Source: an uncultured Dysosmobacter sp.
GTDB taxonomy: Bacteria > Bacillota > Clostridia > Oscillospirales > Oscillospiraceae
Length of the DNA stretch: 64,000 nt
Reading direction: 5' to 3'
NCBI GenBank assembly: GCA_934565855.1
Contig: CAKTIO010000002.1
Location: 248,001-312,000 of the forward strand
Below, piece by piece: positions 35,813-42,928 of the stretch (the stretch's first letter is position 1; each line of letters begins with the position of its first letter). The notes beneath the pieces were generated by a model. The model ran no database searches and was not told where the DNA came from. It was given only the letters and a program-made list of their open reading frames with translations. Both the position numbers and the translations under genes were made by a program.

Positions 35813-36937
35813 CTACTTTTCTAAAAACACCAGGTTCACATCCGTGATGAAATTTGGAATGCTATACAGCACCACAACTGTGTCGATGCCATTTTCCGCC
35901 ACATAGTCCGCAACAGACGCACGATAATATCGCAGGTCCACCAGATGGACCTCTGAAAAACTTTGCGCTAAAAATGGTGCCAGAGAATCTGAATAGCTGT
36001 CACGCACCAGAAGCAGCTTCCGCTGGCTGTCGGCGGCTTCATTTTTCAGGACGCACAGCGGCTGGTTTCCACCTAAAAATGCGGAATACTGATCTTTTTT
36101 GCTCAAATACTCTCTGTGATACAGCGAATCCCTTTGCCGACTGCCGCTGCGCCAGGAAAACACCTGCAATCCGGAATCCTGCACCCAGAACTCTATGGAA
36201 TCTGGCGGGAGCCAATGAATCCCTGAGGAGGAATACAGCGTTCCATTGAAGCTCTGGCTGACAATCTCCGGTGAAAAGCTTTCTTTTGCAAGCACTTCAT
36301 CCTGTAATCCCAAAGCCTGCAGTACCGCCGTATATCCGTAATATGCTCCCAAGCTGGTCCAATGGTGATCGGTCCGGTAAAAGATATCCTCCTGACTGTG
36401 CTGCTGCAGGACCGATGCAAAATCTACTGATTTTGGAAACCGTTCTTCTATCTGCTGTAAAAACGCCTGCTGGTCCCAGCTTTCTGCTCCAGCGGGAAGC
36501 TTGTCCCGCCAGATCCCTGCAGCAGACGGAATCATGCCGATATACACATCAGCGGAGGTCTTTTCCTGCAAACGTTCCACATAACCGAGATTTTTTTCCA
36601 CAAGGCTTTTGTTCGGAGCCGGAACCTTTGCAATCAGCAGATCTTGTTTGCAGAGGTAGACGTCGTGAAAATCCGTTTTTCCAAGCAGCTGCTCCGTCCG
36701 CGCCTTCATTCCGGTCCATTGGTCACGAAATGGAAACTGATCTGAAAAATAAGTCTCTATATCCTCCATAAAGCTTCCGTCCAGTACCGCATCCAATGAA
36801 AACTTCGGAAACTGCGCAAGTGTTCTGTTTTCCACCTCCGAGCTTTTCCGGTCCGGTATCAAAACGGACAGGAGAAAAAGTCCTACAAGAAACAGACAGA
36901 AGAAGCCTGTCAAAAACCGACTGTATGCTTTGCTCAT
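35813..36937 (-). CDS. DHHW/SGNH-like polymer acetylation protein
   Basis: 374-aa protein with one N-terminal membrane helix (about residues 8-27) and an extracellular AlgX/SGNH-like domain. The family hallmark TDHHW occurs near residue 190 (FYRTDHHWTSLGAYYG), and RDSYSDSLAPF near residue 325 is the GDSY-type serine block. With the MBOAT gene upstream it should act in O-acetylation of an exported polymer. Starts at ATG 36937 behind GGAGAG, 9 nt after the MBOAT stop. Confidence 0.88.
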   Translation of the reverse strand: MSKAYSRFLTGFFCLFLVGLFLLSVLIPDRKSSEVENRTLAQFPKFSLDAVLDGSFMEDIETYFSDQFPFRDQWTGMKARTEQLLGKTDFHDVYLCKQDLLIAKVPAPNKSLVEKNLGYVERLQEKTSADVYIGMIPSAAGIWRDKLPAGAESWDQQAFLQQIEERFPKSVDFASVLQQHSQEDIFYRTDHHWTSLGAYYGYTAVLQALGLQDEVLAKESFSPEIVSQSFNGTLYSSSGIHWLPPDSIEFWVQDSGLQVFSWRSGSRQRDSLYHREYLSKKDQYSAFLGGNQPLCVLKNEAADSQRKLLLVRDSYSDSLAPFLAQSFSEVHLVDLRYYRASVADYVAENGIDTVVVLYSIPNFITDVNLVFLEK

Positions 36938-36946
36938 ATGCTCTCC

Positions 36947-38341
36947 TCAAAACCGAAAATATAAAAACGGGTTATAGCTTCCATCCACCAGATATGCAGT
37001 GCAAAGTACCAATCCCGCAAGCATCAGCGCAGGCGTCAGCACTCTTTGAGCCTGCGTTGGCAGCCACTGCCAAAGGCGTTTTCCAAGCTCCGTTGATGCA
37101 GCTGCCAGAATCACCAATGTCACTGCATAGCTGCGCAGATCATATCCATTTACTGCGCTCCACAGCGCTCCGCCGCCAAAGCAGGTTTTCAGATACGTTC
37201 CGCACTGGCTTAAATCTTCAATGGCAAAAATCCCCCAGCCGACTGCCGCGATCACCAGTGTGTACCCATGCCGCACCCATCCGGGAAGCTTTGGCAAAAG
37301 GGATTGGAATATATATTTTTCCACCAAAAGCAGTATGGCAAAGTAAAGTCCCCACAGAATAAAATTCCAGTTTGCACCGTGCCAGAAGCCTGTGCAAAGC
37401 CACACGATCAGAATATTCCGCACAGTCTTCCAGGTGCCGCCGCGGTTTCCGCCCAATGGAATATACAAATAATCCCGGAACCAGGATGTCAGCGAAATAT
37501 GCCATCTGCGCCAGAAGTCCGTCACAGAGTCTGCCTGATAGGGGTAGCGGAAATTTTCCAGAAAATGAAAGCCCAGCATTCTGCCCAATCCAATCGCCAT
37601 ATCGGAATAGCCGGAAAAATCAAAATAAATCTGAAAAGAATACGCCACTAAACCCAACCAGCCGCCAAATACCGTCAGCTGCCCGGTTTGACTATAGGCT
37701 AAAGAGGTATCCCACAGGGTTCCGATGGCATTTGCCAGCAGGACCTTCTTTGCCAGTCCCACACAAAAGCGCCTTGCGCCCAGCGCGAAATTTTCCGTTG
37801 TATAGGTCCGGTGGTCCAGTGCAGCGGCAACTGTTTTATACTGCACGATTGGTCCCGCAATCAACTGAGGAAACATCGTAACAAAGGTTCCAAATGTAAT
37901 CAGGTTTTTCTGTGCCGGTGCATCCTTCCGGTAAACGTCAATGGTGTAGCTCATGGTCTGAAAGGTGAAAAAGGAGATTCCAATGGGAAGCCGGATGCCG
38001 AGCTGTGGAACACTGATTCCCGGGATCTGTGAGAGTGCTCCCGCAAAAAAATCATAGTATTTGAAAAAGCCCAGCAGCAGGAGATTAAATACGACACTCT
38101 CTCCCACGAACCATCGGGCTTTTGCATCATCAGCCCGGTATTTTTCCACCAATAAGCCATGCGTGTAGTCAATTAAAATTGACAACAGCATGATCAAAAT
38201 GTAAACTGGCTCTCCCCACCCGTAAAAGAACAGGCTGACAAGCAGCAAAACAGCATTTCTCCAGCGCAGCGGCGCAAGAAAATAAACTGCCATTGTGATG
38301 GGCAAATAACCGAACAAAAACGTTAAACTGCTGAAATACAT
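36947..38341 (-). CDS. MBOAT O-acyltransferase (AlgI-like)
   Basis: 464-aa multi-span membrane acyltransferase. The conserved region TDFWRRWHISLTSWFRDYLYIPLGGNRGG and the catalytic His in LCTGFWHGANWNFILWGLYF are intact; about ten hydrophobic segments are seen. It would transfer acyl groups across the membrane to the partner DHHW protein for polymer acetylation. ATG 38341 follows GAGAGG; upstream in-frame ATGs lack good sites. Middle gene of a DUF4358-MBOAT-DHHW cluster. Confidence 0.92.
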   Translation of the reverse strand: MYFSSLTFLFGYLPITMAVYFLAPLRWRNAVLLLVSLFFYGWGEPVYILIMLLSILIDYTHGLLVEKYRADDAKARWFVGESVVFNLLLLGFFKYYDFFAGALSQIPGISVPQLGIRLPIGISFFTFQTMSYTIDVYRKDAPAQKNLITFGTFVTMFPQLIAGPIVQYKTVAAALDHRTYTTENFALGARRFCVGLAKKVLLANAIGTLWDTSLAYSQTGQLTVFGGWLGLVAYSFQIYFDFSGYSDMAIGLGRMLGFHFLENFRYPYQADSVTDFWRRWHISLTSWFRDYLYIPLGGNRGGTWKTVRNILIVWLCTGFWHGANWNFILWGLYFAILLLVEKYIFQSLLPKLPGWVRHGYTLVIAAVGWGIFAIEDLSQCGTYLKTCFGGGALWSAVNGYDLRSYAVTLVILAAASTELGKRLWQWLPTQAQRVLTPALMLAGLVLCTAYLVDGSYNPFLYFRF

Positions 38342-38398
38342 ATCGTTTCCTCTCATAGAAATGCCCGCAGCGGTCACCACTGCGGGTATTTTTACAGC

Positions 38399-38878
38399 TT
38401 ACGCAAACAGATCCCGGAAGGCATTCTCAACCTCATCCTGAATGTCCGCACAGGCGATCATCGCCACATAGTTTCCCTCCTGGATCACATCCGCATTTCC
38501 CCATGCTTCCATTGACTCCGGATACCATGCACCGCCATTTGCCTGATCTGTGACCCGCTGGCGCAGAATTTCCGCCGCTTTTTCCGTATCGCCTTCATCC
38601 TTGCACTCCAGGAACACCAGTTCATTTACAACAGATGACATCATCGGCGTTTTTGCCACCAGCTGCGTCGTCTCGATCTCATTCAGTCCCGGATAATAGC
38701 TATCCCGCATTTCTGCATCAATATCCACCATATAGTTGTTCCAGTCATACTTCTCCTCTAAGGACTGGTAAAAGTCCGTAAGGGATACCTCCTTCTGGTC
38801 TGCCTGAGAGGACCCGCATCCCGTCATCGCACCAACCAATAGCATCATACTGCAACAAACGCTGAGCAACCGCTTCAT
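38399..38878 (-). CDS. DUF4358 lipoprotein
   Basis: 159-aa lipoprotein: signal peptide MKRLLSVCCSMMLLVGAMTGC with lipobox MTGC, followed by a soluble domain of the DUF4358 type (LVAKTPMMSSVVNELVFLECKD, AEILRQRVTDQAN). DUF4358 genes commonly accompany MBOAT and DHHW genes in Clostridia; the biochemical role is unknown. AAGGAGAAG precedes ATG 38878. First gene of the cluster. Confidence 0.85.
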   Translation of the reverse strand: MKRLLSVCCSMMLLVGAMTGCGSSQADQKEVSLTDFYQSLEEKYDWNNYMVDIDAEMRDSYYPGLNEIETTQLVAKTPMMSSVVNELVFLECKDEGDTEKAAEILRQRVTDQANGGAWYPESMEAWGNADVIQEGNYVAMIACADIQDEVENAFRDLFA

Positions 38879-39060
38879 ATGCTTCTCCTTTGATTCCATT
38901 TATAAAACTATTTGCAGACAGAACCTCCTGTCTTTTCCGTCTCTTGCATTATGCCCTTTTTTTACATGGAATTGCAAGACTTCCATCTATTTTTTCTGAA
39001 ATAATTCTATGCTTTTTGATGGAAGGCTACGAAATAAGGAAAAACTTCTCTTTCATTCTC

Positions 39061-39114
39061 TTGACAAGAACAAATGTTCGAGTTATGATGTAGCCAATAT
39101 AAAACATATGTTCG
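39061..39114 (+). promoter_or_regulatory. SOS promoter with two LexA boxes
   Basis: Strong promoter TTGACA (39061-39066), 17-bp spacer, TATGAT (39084-39089). A LexA-type palindrome AGAACAAATGTTCG (39067-39080) fills the spacer; a second, AAAACATATGTTCG (39101-39114), lies just after the predicted start. Both fit the Firmicutes SOS box CGAAC-N4-GTTCG with one or two edge mismatches. Confidence 0.88.
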
Positions 39115-39129
39115 ATTGGAGGATATCAT

Positions 39130-39261
39130 ATGAGCAGTTGGACACTCTTCTTTCTCTGCGTAGGCATTACCTTTCTCACCATTCAGCTATTCCGGATCAT
39201 CGAGTTGATCGAACGTCCCAATGACAGACGCCGGTCCCGGCACTCCTCCGCGTTGCGCTGA
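39130..39261 (+). CDS. 43-aa SOS-controlled membrane peptide
   Basis: Short ORF with GGAGG 7 nt upstream of ATG 39130. The product starts MSSWTLFFLCVGITFLTIQ, one hydrophobic helix at about residues 4-23, followed by a charged tail (ELIERPNDRRRSRH), so it is a small membrane protein with a basic, probably cytoplasmic, C-terminus. It is the first gene behind two LexA boxes and ends 9 nt before the radical-SAM gene, which has no ribosome site of its own, implying coupling. I do not recognise a family. SOS-induced small membrane proteins in other bacteria (YneA, SidA) block cell division; a similar role here is inference. Confidence 0.75.
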   Translation: MSSWTLFFLCVGITFLTIQLFRIIELIERPNDRRRSRHSSALR

Positions 39262-39270
39262 TCTGTTGAA

Positions 39271-40551
39271 ATGGAGCTTCTGGAAAAGCTGACGATTCTA
39301 TCTGACGCAGCAAAATATGATGCAGCATGTACCTCCAGCGGTGCAAAACGCGGATTTCAAAAGGGTAAAATTGGCTGTACGTCCTCTTCCATTGTTGGCT
39401 GCTGCCACTCCTTTTCCACGGATGGGCGCTGTGTTACCCTGCTGAAGGTCCTTTTGACCAACCGCTGCGTTTTTGACTGCAAATACTGTGTCAATCGCAG
39501 AAGCAACGATACCCGGCGGGCAATGTTTACCCCCAGAGAACTGGCAGAATTGACCATCGGTTTTTACCGTAGAAATTATATTGAAGGGTTGTTTCTCTCC
39601 TCCGGAGTCTTTCGTTCTCCAGACTATACGACAGAGCTGATGATTCAAGCCCTCCGCATTCTCCGGGAGGAATACCGTTTCAACGGCTACATCCATGCAA
39701 AGGCGATTCCAGGAACTGCGCCGGAATTGATTGAGCAGCTGGGACTCTTAGCGGACCGCTTGTCTGTGAATATCGAGCTTCCATCGGAGCATGGCTTGAA
39801 AATGCTGGCTCCTGAAAAAAGCAAACAGACAATTCTCGCCCCCATGCGGCAGATTCAGACACGGACCGTACAGAACCGGGAGGAACTGGTCAAATACCGT
39901 CATGCACCGGCGTTTGCACCAGCCGGTCAAAGTACACAGCTGATCATCGGAGCTACGCAGGACAATGATCTCCATATTCTCCGGCTGACACAGGGGCTTT
40001 ATGACCGCTACCATCTGAAACGTGTGTTCTATTCCGCCTATATTCCAGTGGTCGAGAATACCCTGCTGCCGTCAAAGGACACCAAGCCCCCTCTGTTGCG
40101 GGAGCATCGGCTGTATCAGGCGGATTGGCTTCTCCGGTTTTATGGTTTCCGGGCAGAGGAGCTGCTGGACGAACAGACACCGGACTTCAATCCATTGGTA
40201 GACCCAAAGTGCAGTTGGGCTTTGTCTCATCTGGATTTCTTTCCGGTAGAGATCAATACGGCAGATTATGAAACCCTGCTTCGGGTTCCGGGAATCGGAG
40301 TGCTTTCCGCCAAACGGATTCTTGCCTCCAGAAGAAGCCGGAACCTGCGCTGTGACCAGCTTCGCCGCTTGGGCGTTGTGATGAAGCGCGCCCAGTATTT
40401 TATCACTGCAAGCGGGAAGATTCCGGAAGGACTGCGCTTCACACAGGATAGCCTGCTCCGCAATCTCATCGCGGCAGAGCGTCCCTATCTCCCGGCAGCT
40501 GATTTGCAGCAGCAGCTTTCCCTATTTGATCCTTCTCCAGCAGGAGTTTGA
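39271..40551 (+). CDS. Radical-SAM DNA modification/repair protein (TIGR03916-like)
   Basis: 426-aa radical SAM protein. The 4Fe-4S motif is CVFDCKYCVNR (Cx3Cx2C) near residue 70, preceded by GRCVTLLKVLLTNR. The N-terminus ELLEKLTILSDAAKYDAACTSSG is typical of the family described as putative DNA modification/repair radical SAM proteins linked to a UDG-like partner. A C-terminal helix-hairpin-helix (LLRVPGIGVLSAKRIL) indicates DNA binding. It sits in an SOS-promoted operon and is followed 4 nt later by the usual partner. Substrate lesion and reaction are unknown. Confidence 0.9.
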   Translation: MELLEKLTILSDAAKYDAACTSSGAKRGFQKGKIGCTSSSIVGCCHSFSTDGRCVTLLKVLLTNRCVFDCKYCVNRRSNDTRRAMFTPRELAELTIGFYRRNYIEGLFLSSGVFRSPDYTTELMIQALRILREEYRFNGYIHAKAIPGTAPELIEQLGLLADRLSVNIELPSEHGLKMLAPEKSKQTILAPMRQIQTRTVQNREELVKYRHAPAFAPAGQSTQLIIGATQDNDLHILRLTQGLYDRYHLKRVFYSAYIPVVENTLLPSKDTKPPLLREHRLYQADWLLRFYGFRAEELLDEQTPDFNPLVDPKCSWALSHLDFFPVEINTADYETLLRVPGIGVLSAKRILASRRSRNLRCDQLRRLGVVMKRAQYFITASGKIPEGLRFTQDSLLRNLIAAERPYLPAADLQQQLSLFDPSPAGV

Positions 40552-40555
40552 TGTT

Positions 40556-41413
40556 ATGCAGGAAATGATTTACCATTATGATGGCAGCTTTGAAGGCTTC
40601 CTCTGCTGCATCTATGAGAGCTACGCAAACAAAGAAGTCCCCACCGCAATAGACTGCGATGGGGACTGTATGGATTCCCTGTTTTCTTCCCGCGATATTC
40701 TCTCTGACCACAGTCATGCGCTTCGGGTTTACCGGAAGCTCCGTCAGCTATCGCCGGAGGGAGCCTTCTTTTTACGGCGTGGATTTCTTACCTGTCTCCC
40801 GGAAAAGGAAATGCACTTATACCGGTTCATCCGAAGACTCTTACGGGATGGTCCCTGTTTTCTGAGGGACCCATCCGATGATACTGCTTATCCAATCCGT
40901 AAGGCTGTCCGGCACTTGCAGGCAGAGGTGGAAAAATATCGTGGCTTTGTCCGCTTTTCTGAATTACAGGGAGGTATTCTCGGAAGTGAAATCGAACCGA
41001 AAAACCGGGTCCTCCCTGTTTTAAAAAGTCATTTTTGCACCAGATTTCAGAATGAAACCTTTTTCATTTACGATATTACACATCAGGAAGCCCTGTTCTA
41101 CACAAATGGAACCGCCCGGTTGTTCCACCTGGAATCCTTTCAAATGGCTGCTCCGGATGCCGAAGAACAGGCATACCGGAAGTTCTGGAAAAGCTTTTAT
41201 GATACCATTGCCATCCGGGAACGGGAAAATCCCCGCGGCAGAATGACTCATATGCCCAAGCGCTATTGGTCCCATTTAACAGAGATGCAGCCGCTCTCCC
41301 TCAATGCTCCATCAGCTGACGCAGCCGTTGAAGCCCCTTCCGCTCCAGACGGGATATCTGCACCTGTGATACCCGAAGGATCCGCGCCACCTGCTGCTGT
41401 GTCATCCCTTTGA
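40556..41413 (+). CDS. DUF4130/TIGR03915-type DNA metabolism protein
   Basis: 285-aa protein starting MQEMIYHYDGSFEGFLCCIYESY, the N-terminal signature of the TIGR03915 family, which is encoded beside the radical SAM protein TIGR03916. Core blocks FVRFSELQGGILGSEIEPKNRVLPVLKSHFCTRF and the end MPKRYWSHLTEM are present; the family usually stops about here. Another 35 residues, Ala/Pro/Ser-rich, continue and overlap the convergent sigF gene by 113 bp, so this tail may be recent read-through. ATG 40556 (or 40565) is the start. In some genomes the family is fused to a uracil-DNA glycosylase-like domain, none of which is seen here. Confidence 0.85.
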   Translation: MQEMIYHYDGSFEGFLCCIYESYANKEVPTAIDCDGDCMDSLFSSRDILSDHSHALRVYRKLRQLSPEGAFFLRRGFLTCLPEKEMHLYRFIRRLLRDGPCFLRDPSDDTAYPIRKAVRHLQAEVEKYRGFVRFSELQGGILGSEIEPKNRVLPVLKSHFCTRFQNETFFIYDITHQEALFYTNGTARLFHLESFQMAAPDAEEQAYRKFWKSFYDTIAIRERENPRGRMTHMPKRYWSHLTEMQPLSLNAPSADAAVEAPSAPDGISAPVIPEGSAPPAAVSSL

Positions 41414-41999
41414 AATACCGCAGAAGAATCGTCATCCGTTCCTTTTCCGGCAGTTGTTCAATGGCTTCTCTCAAAGCAATCTGCTCAACGAGCCGTTCCT
41501 CCGGTGATTCTGTTCCAAGCATTCCGTCTAACGATAGACCATCCTCATTTTCTGCCTGCAGTGAATCCGGCGTTCCCGCGGCAATATGTATCTGCGCAAT
41601 ATCCTCCACAGACAGCCCCGTTGCTTCAGACAGCTCGGACAGTGTAGGTTCTCTGCCCAGACGCTGCTGCAGGATGTCCCGCTGCGTATACAGCAGCTGT
41701 CCCTTCTCCTTCAGTGTCCGTCCAACCTTTACAGCACCATCATCCCTTAAAAAGCGGCGGATTTCCCCTGCAATTTTGGGCACAGCATAGGTGGAAAAAC
41801 AGGTTCCGTAAGAGAAATCAAATCCGCGGATCGCTTTTAAAAATCCGACGCATCCCAGTTGAAAAAGATCGTCCGGCTCTACACCTCGTCCGTAGTATCT
41901 TCGCACGATGCTCCAGATCAGCCCGCTGTTTTCCAACACAATCTGCTCACAGGCGTCTTGATCTCCCTCCTGCGCCGCCTGCAATAAAAGCTCATTCAT
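41301..41999 (-). CDS. sigF: Forespore sigma factor SigF
   Basis: 232-aa sigma factor with regions 2 (DLFQLGCVGFLKAIRGFDFSYGTCFSTYAVPKIAGEIRRFLRDDG), 3 and 4 (LPEKERMTILLRYFKGMTQQQVARILRVSQVQISRLERKGLQRL). It directly follows spoIIAA and spoIIAB, which identifies it as SigF of the spoIIA operon rather than SigG. Its ATG overlaps the spoIIAB stop by 4 nt. Its 3' end overlaps the opposing DUF4130 gene by 113 bp. Confidence 0.95.
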   Translation of the reverse strand: MNELLLQAAQEGDQDACEQIVLENSGLIWSIVRRYYGRGVEPDDLFQLGCVGFLKAIRGFDFSYGTCFSTYAVPKIAGEIRRFLRDDGAVKVGRTLKEKGQLLYTQRDILQQRLGREPTLSELSEATGLSVEDIAQIHIAAGTPDSLQAENEDGLSLDGMLGTESPEERLVEQIALREAIEQLPEKERMTILLRYFKGMTQQQVARILRVSQVQISRLERKGLQRLRQLMEH

Positions 42000-42442
42000 T
42001 TTTTAGGAAAGCGTGTTGCGATTTTTTTGCGGAGAAGAACGGTTGTCCCCTTTCCAACCATGGATTTCACGGAAATCTGATCTGTAAAGCTTTCCATAAT
42101 CGTGAATCCCATACCGCTGCGCTCCTCGCCGCCTGTTGTGAACATGGGTTCCCGTGCCTTTTCAACATCTGGAATTCCTTTTCCATGGTCCTTGATGGAT
42201 ATTTCCAGAATATTTCCATTGCAGATCCGTGCTTTCAACTGTATTTTTCCAATGTGGTCCGGATAGGCGTGAACGATTGCATTTGTCACAGCCTCACTGA
42301 CAGCGGTCTTAATATCCTCCAGCTCATTCAACGTTGGGTCCATCTGTGCTGCAAAGCACGCGACTGCTGACCGGGAAAAGCTTTCATTGCTGCTGCAGCT
42401 GGGAAATTCCAGCAGGATGTAATTGGACGCTTTGCTTCTCAT
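41996..42442 (-). CDS. spoIIAB: Anti-sigma F factor SpoIIAB
   Basis: 148-aa GHKL-fold serine kinase that holds SigF inactive and phosphorylates SpoIIAA. N box TAVSEAVTNAIVHAYPD and G1/G2 boxes IKDHGKGIPD and GEERSGMGFTIMESF are clear. Overlaps spoIIAA and sigF by 4 nt each, ensuring stoichiometric synthesis. Confidence 0.96.
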   Translation of the reverse strand: MRSKASNYILLEFPSCSSNESFSRSAVACFAAQMDPTLNELEDIKTAVSEAVTNAIVHAYPDHIGKIQLKARICNGNILEISIKDHGKGIPDVEKAREPMFTTGGEERSGMGFTIMESFTDQISVKSMVGKGTTVLLRKKIATRFPKK

Positions 42443-42762
42443 GCTTCATTCTCCTTTCCCTGCAATGGCATCAGCCGCCCGATCCCAGCCGCATCCAGCA
42501 CACGCTTTGCCTGCTTGGGAATATGGCATACGACTATGCTACCGCTCAGGTTCTGCATCCTTCGCTGCATCCGCAGCAGCACAGCAATTCCTGAACTATC
42601 CATGAATGTAACGGATGAAAAATCAACGACCAGCTTTTTCGGCAGCGCCGCATCAATCCAGCGCTCCGCTTCCTCTATGGCACATCTTGCACCGTGATGG
42701 TCCAACTCGCCGGAGAACTCCAAAAGCAAATTTCGTTCCACACTCTTTGCTATGATTTCCAT
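42439..42762 (-). CDS. spoIIAA: Anti-anti-sigma F factor SpoIIAA
   Basis: About 107-aa STAS-domain protein; unphosphorylated form binds SpoIIAB and frees SigF in the forespore. The phosphorylatable Ser lies in TFMDSSGIAVLLRM. Two in-frame ATGs (42768 and 42762) are available; AAGGAA is 8 nt from the second, which is preferred. First gene of the spoIIA operon, with a Spo0A-box-like sequence upstream. Confidence 0.94.
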   Translation of the reverse strand: MEIIAKSVERNLLLEFSGELDHHGARCAIEEAERWIDAALPKKLVVDFSSVTFMDSSGIAVLLRMQRRMQNLSGSIVVCHIPKQAKRVLDAAGIGRLMPLQGKENEA

Positions 42763-42790
42763 AAGCATCGTTCCTTTGTATCATGTATAA

Positions 42791-42826
42791 AAAAATCACC
42801 GTAAGGTTATCCCTTACGGTGATTTT
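42791..42826 (-). terminator. Terminator-like hairpin upstream of spoIIAA
   Basis: AAAATCACCGTAAGG / CCTTACGGTGATTTT with a short loop, T-rich on both sides. It may terminate valS transcription; if the spoIIA promoter lies further upstream, it would sit in the spoIIA leader. Confidence 0.65.
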
Positions 42827-42849
42827 ATCATGCTTGCTTTTATGCTTTC

Positions 42850-42856
42850 TGTCGAA
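42850..42856 (+). promoter_or_regulatory. Possible Spo0A box upstream of spoIIA
   Basis: TGTCGAA matches the Spo0A box core and lies about 90 bp upstream of spoIIAA, where Spo0A~P acts in Bacillus and Clostridium. A clear sigma-H -35/-10 pair was not found, so this is tentative. Confidence 0.4.
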
Positions 42857-42928
42857 GACACAGAACTTTCAAAAAAAGTTGCAAACCGATTGATTAAAAA
42901 CAGCTGTATTGTAAAATTCCTTTACAGA

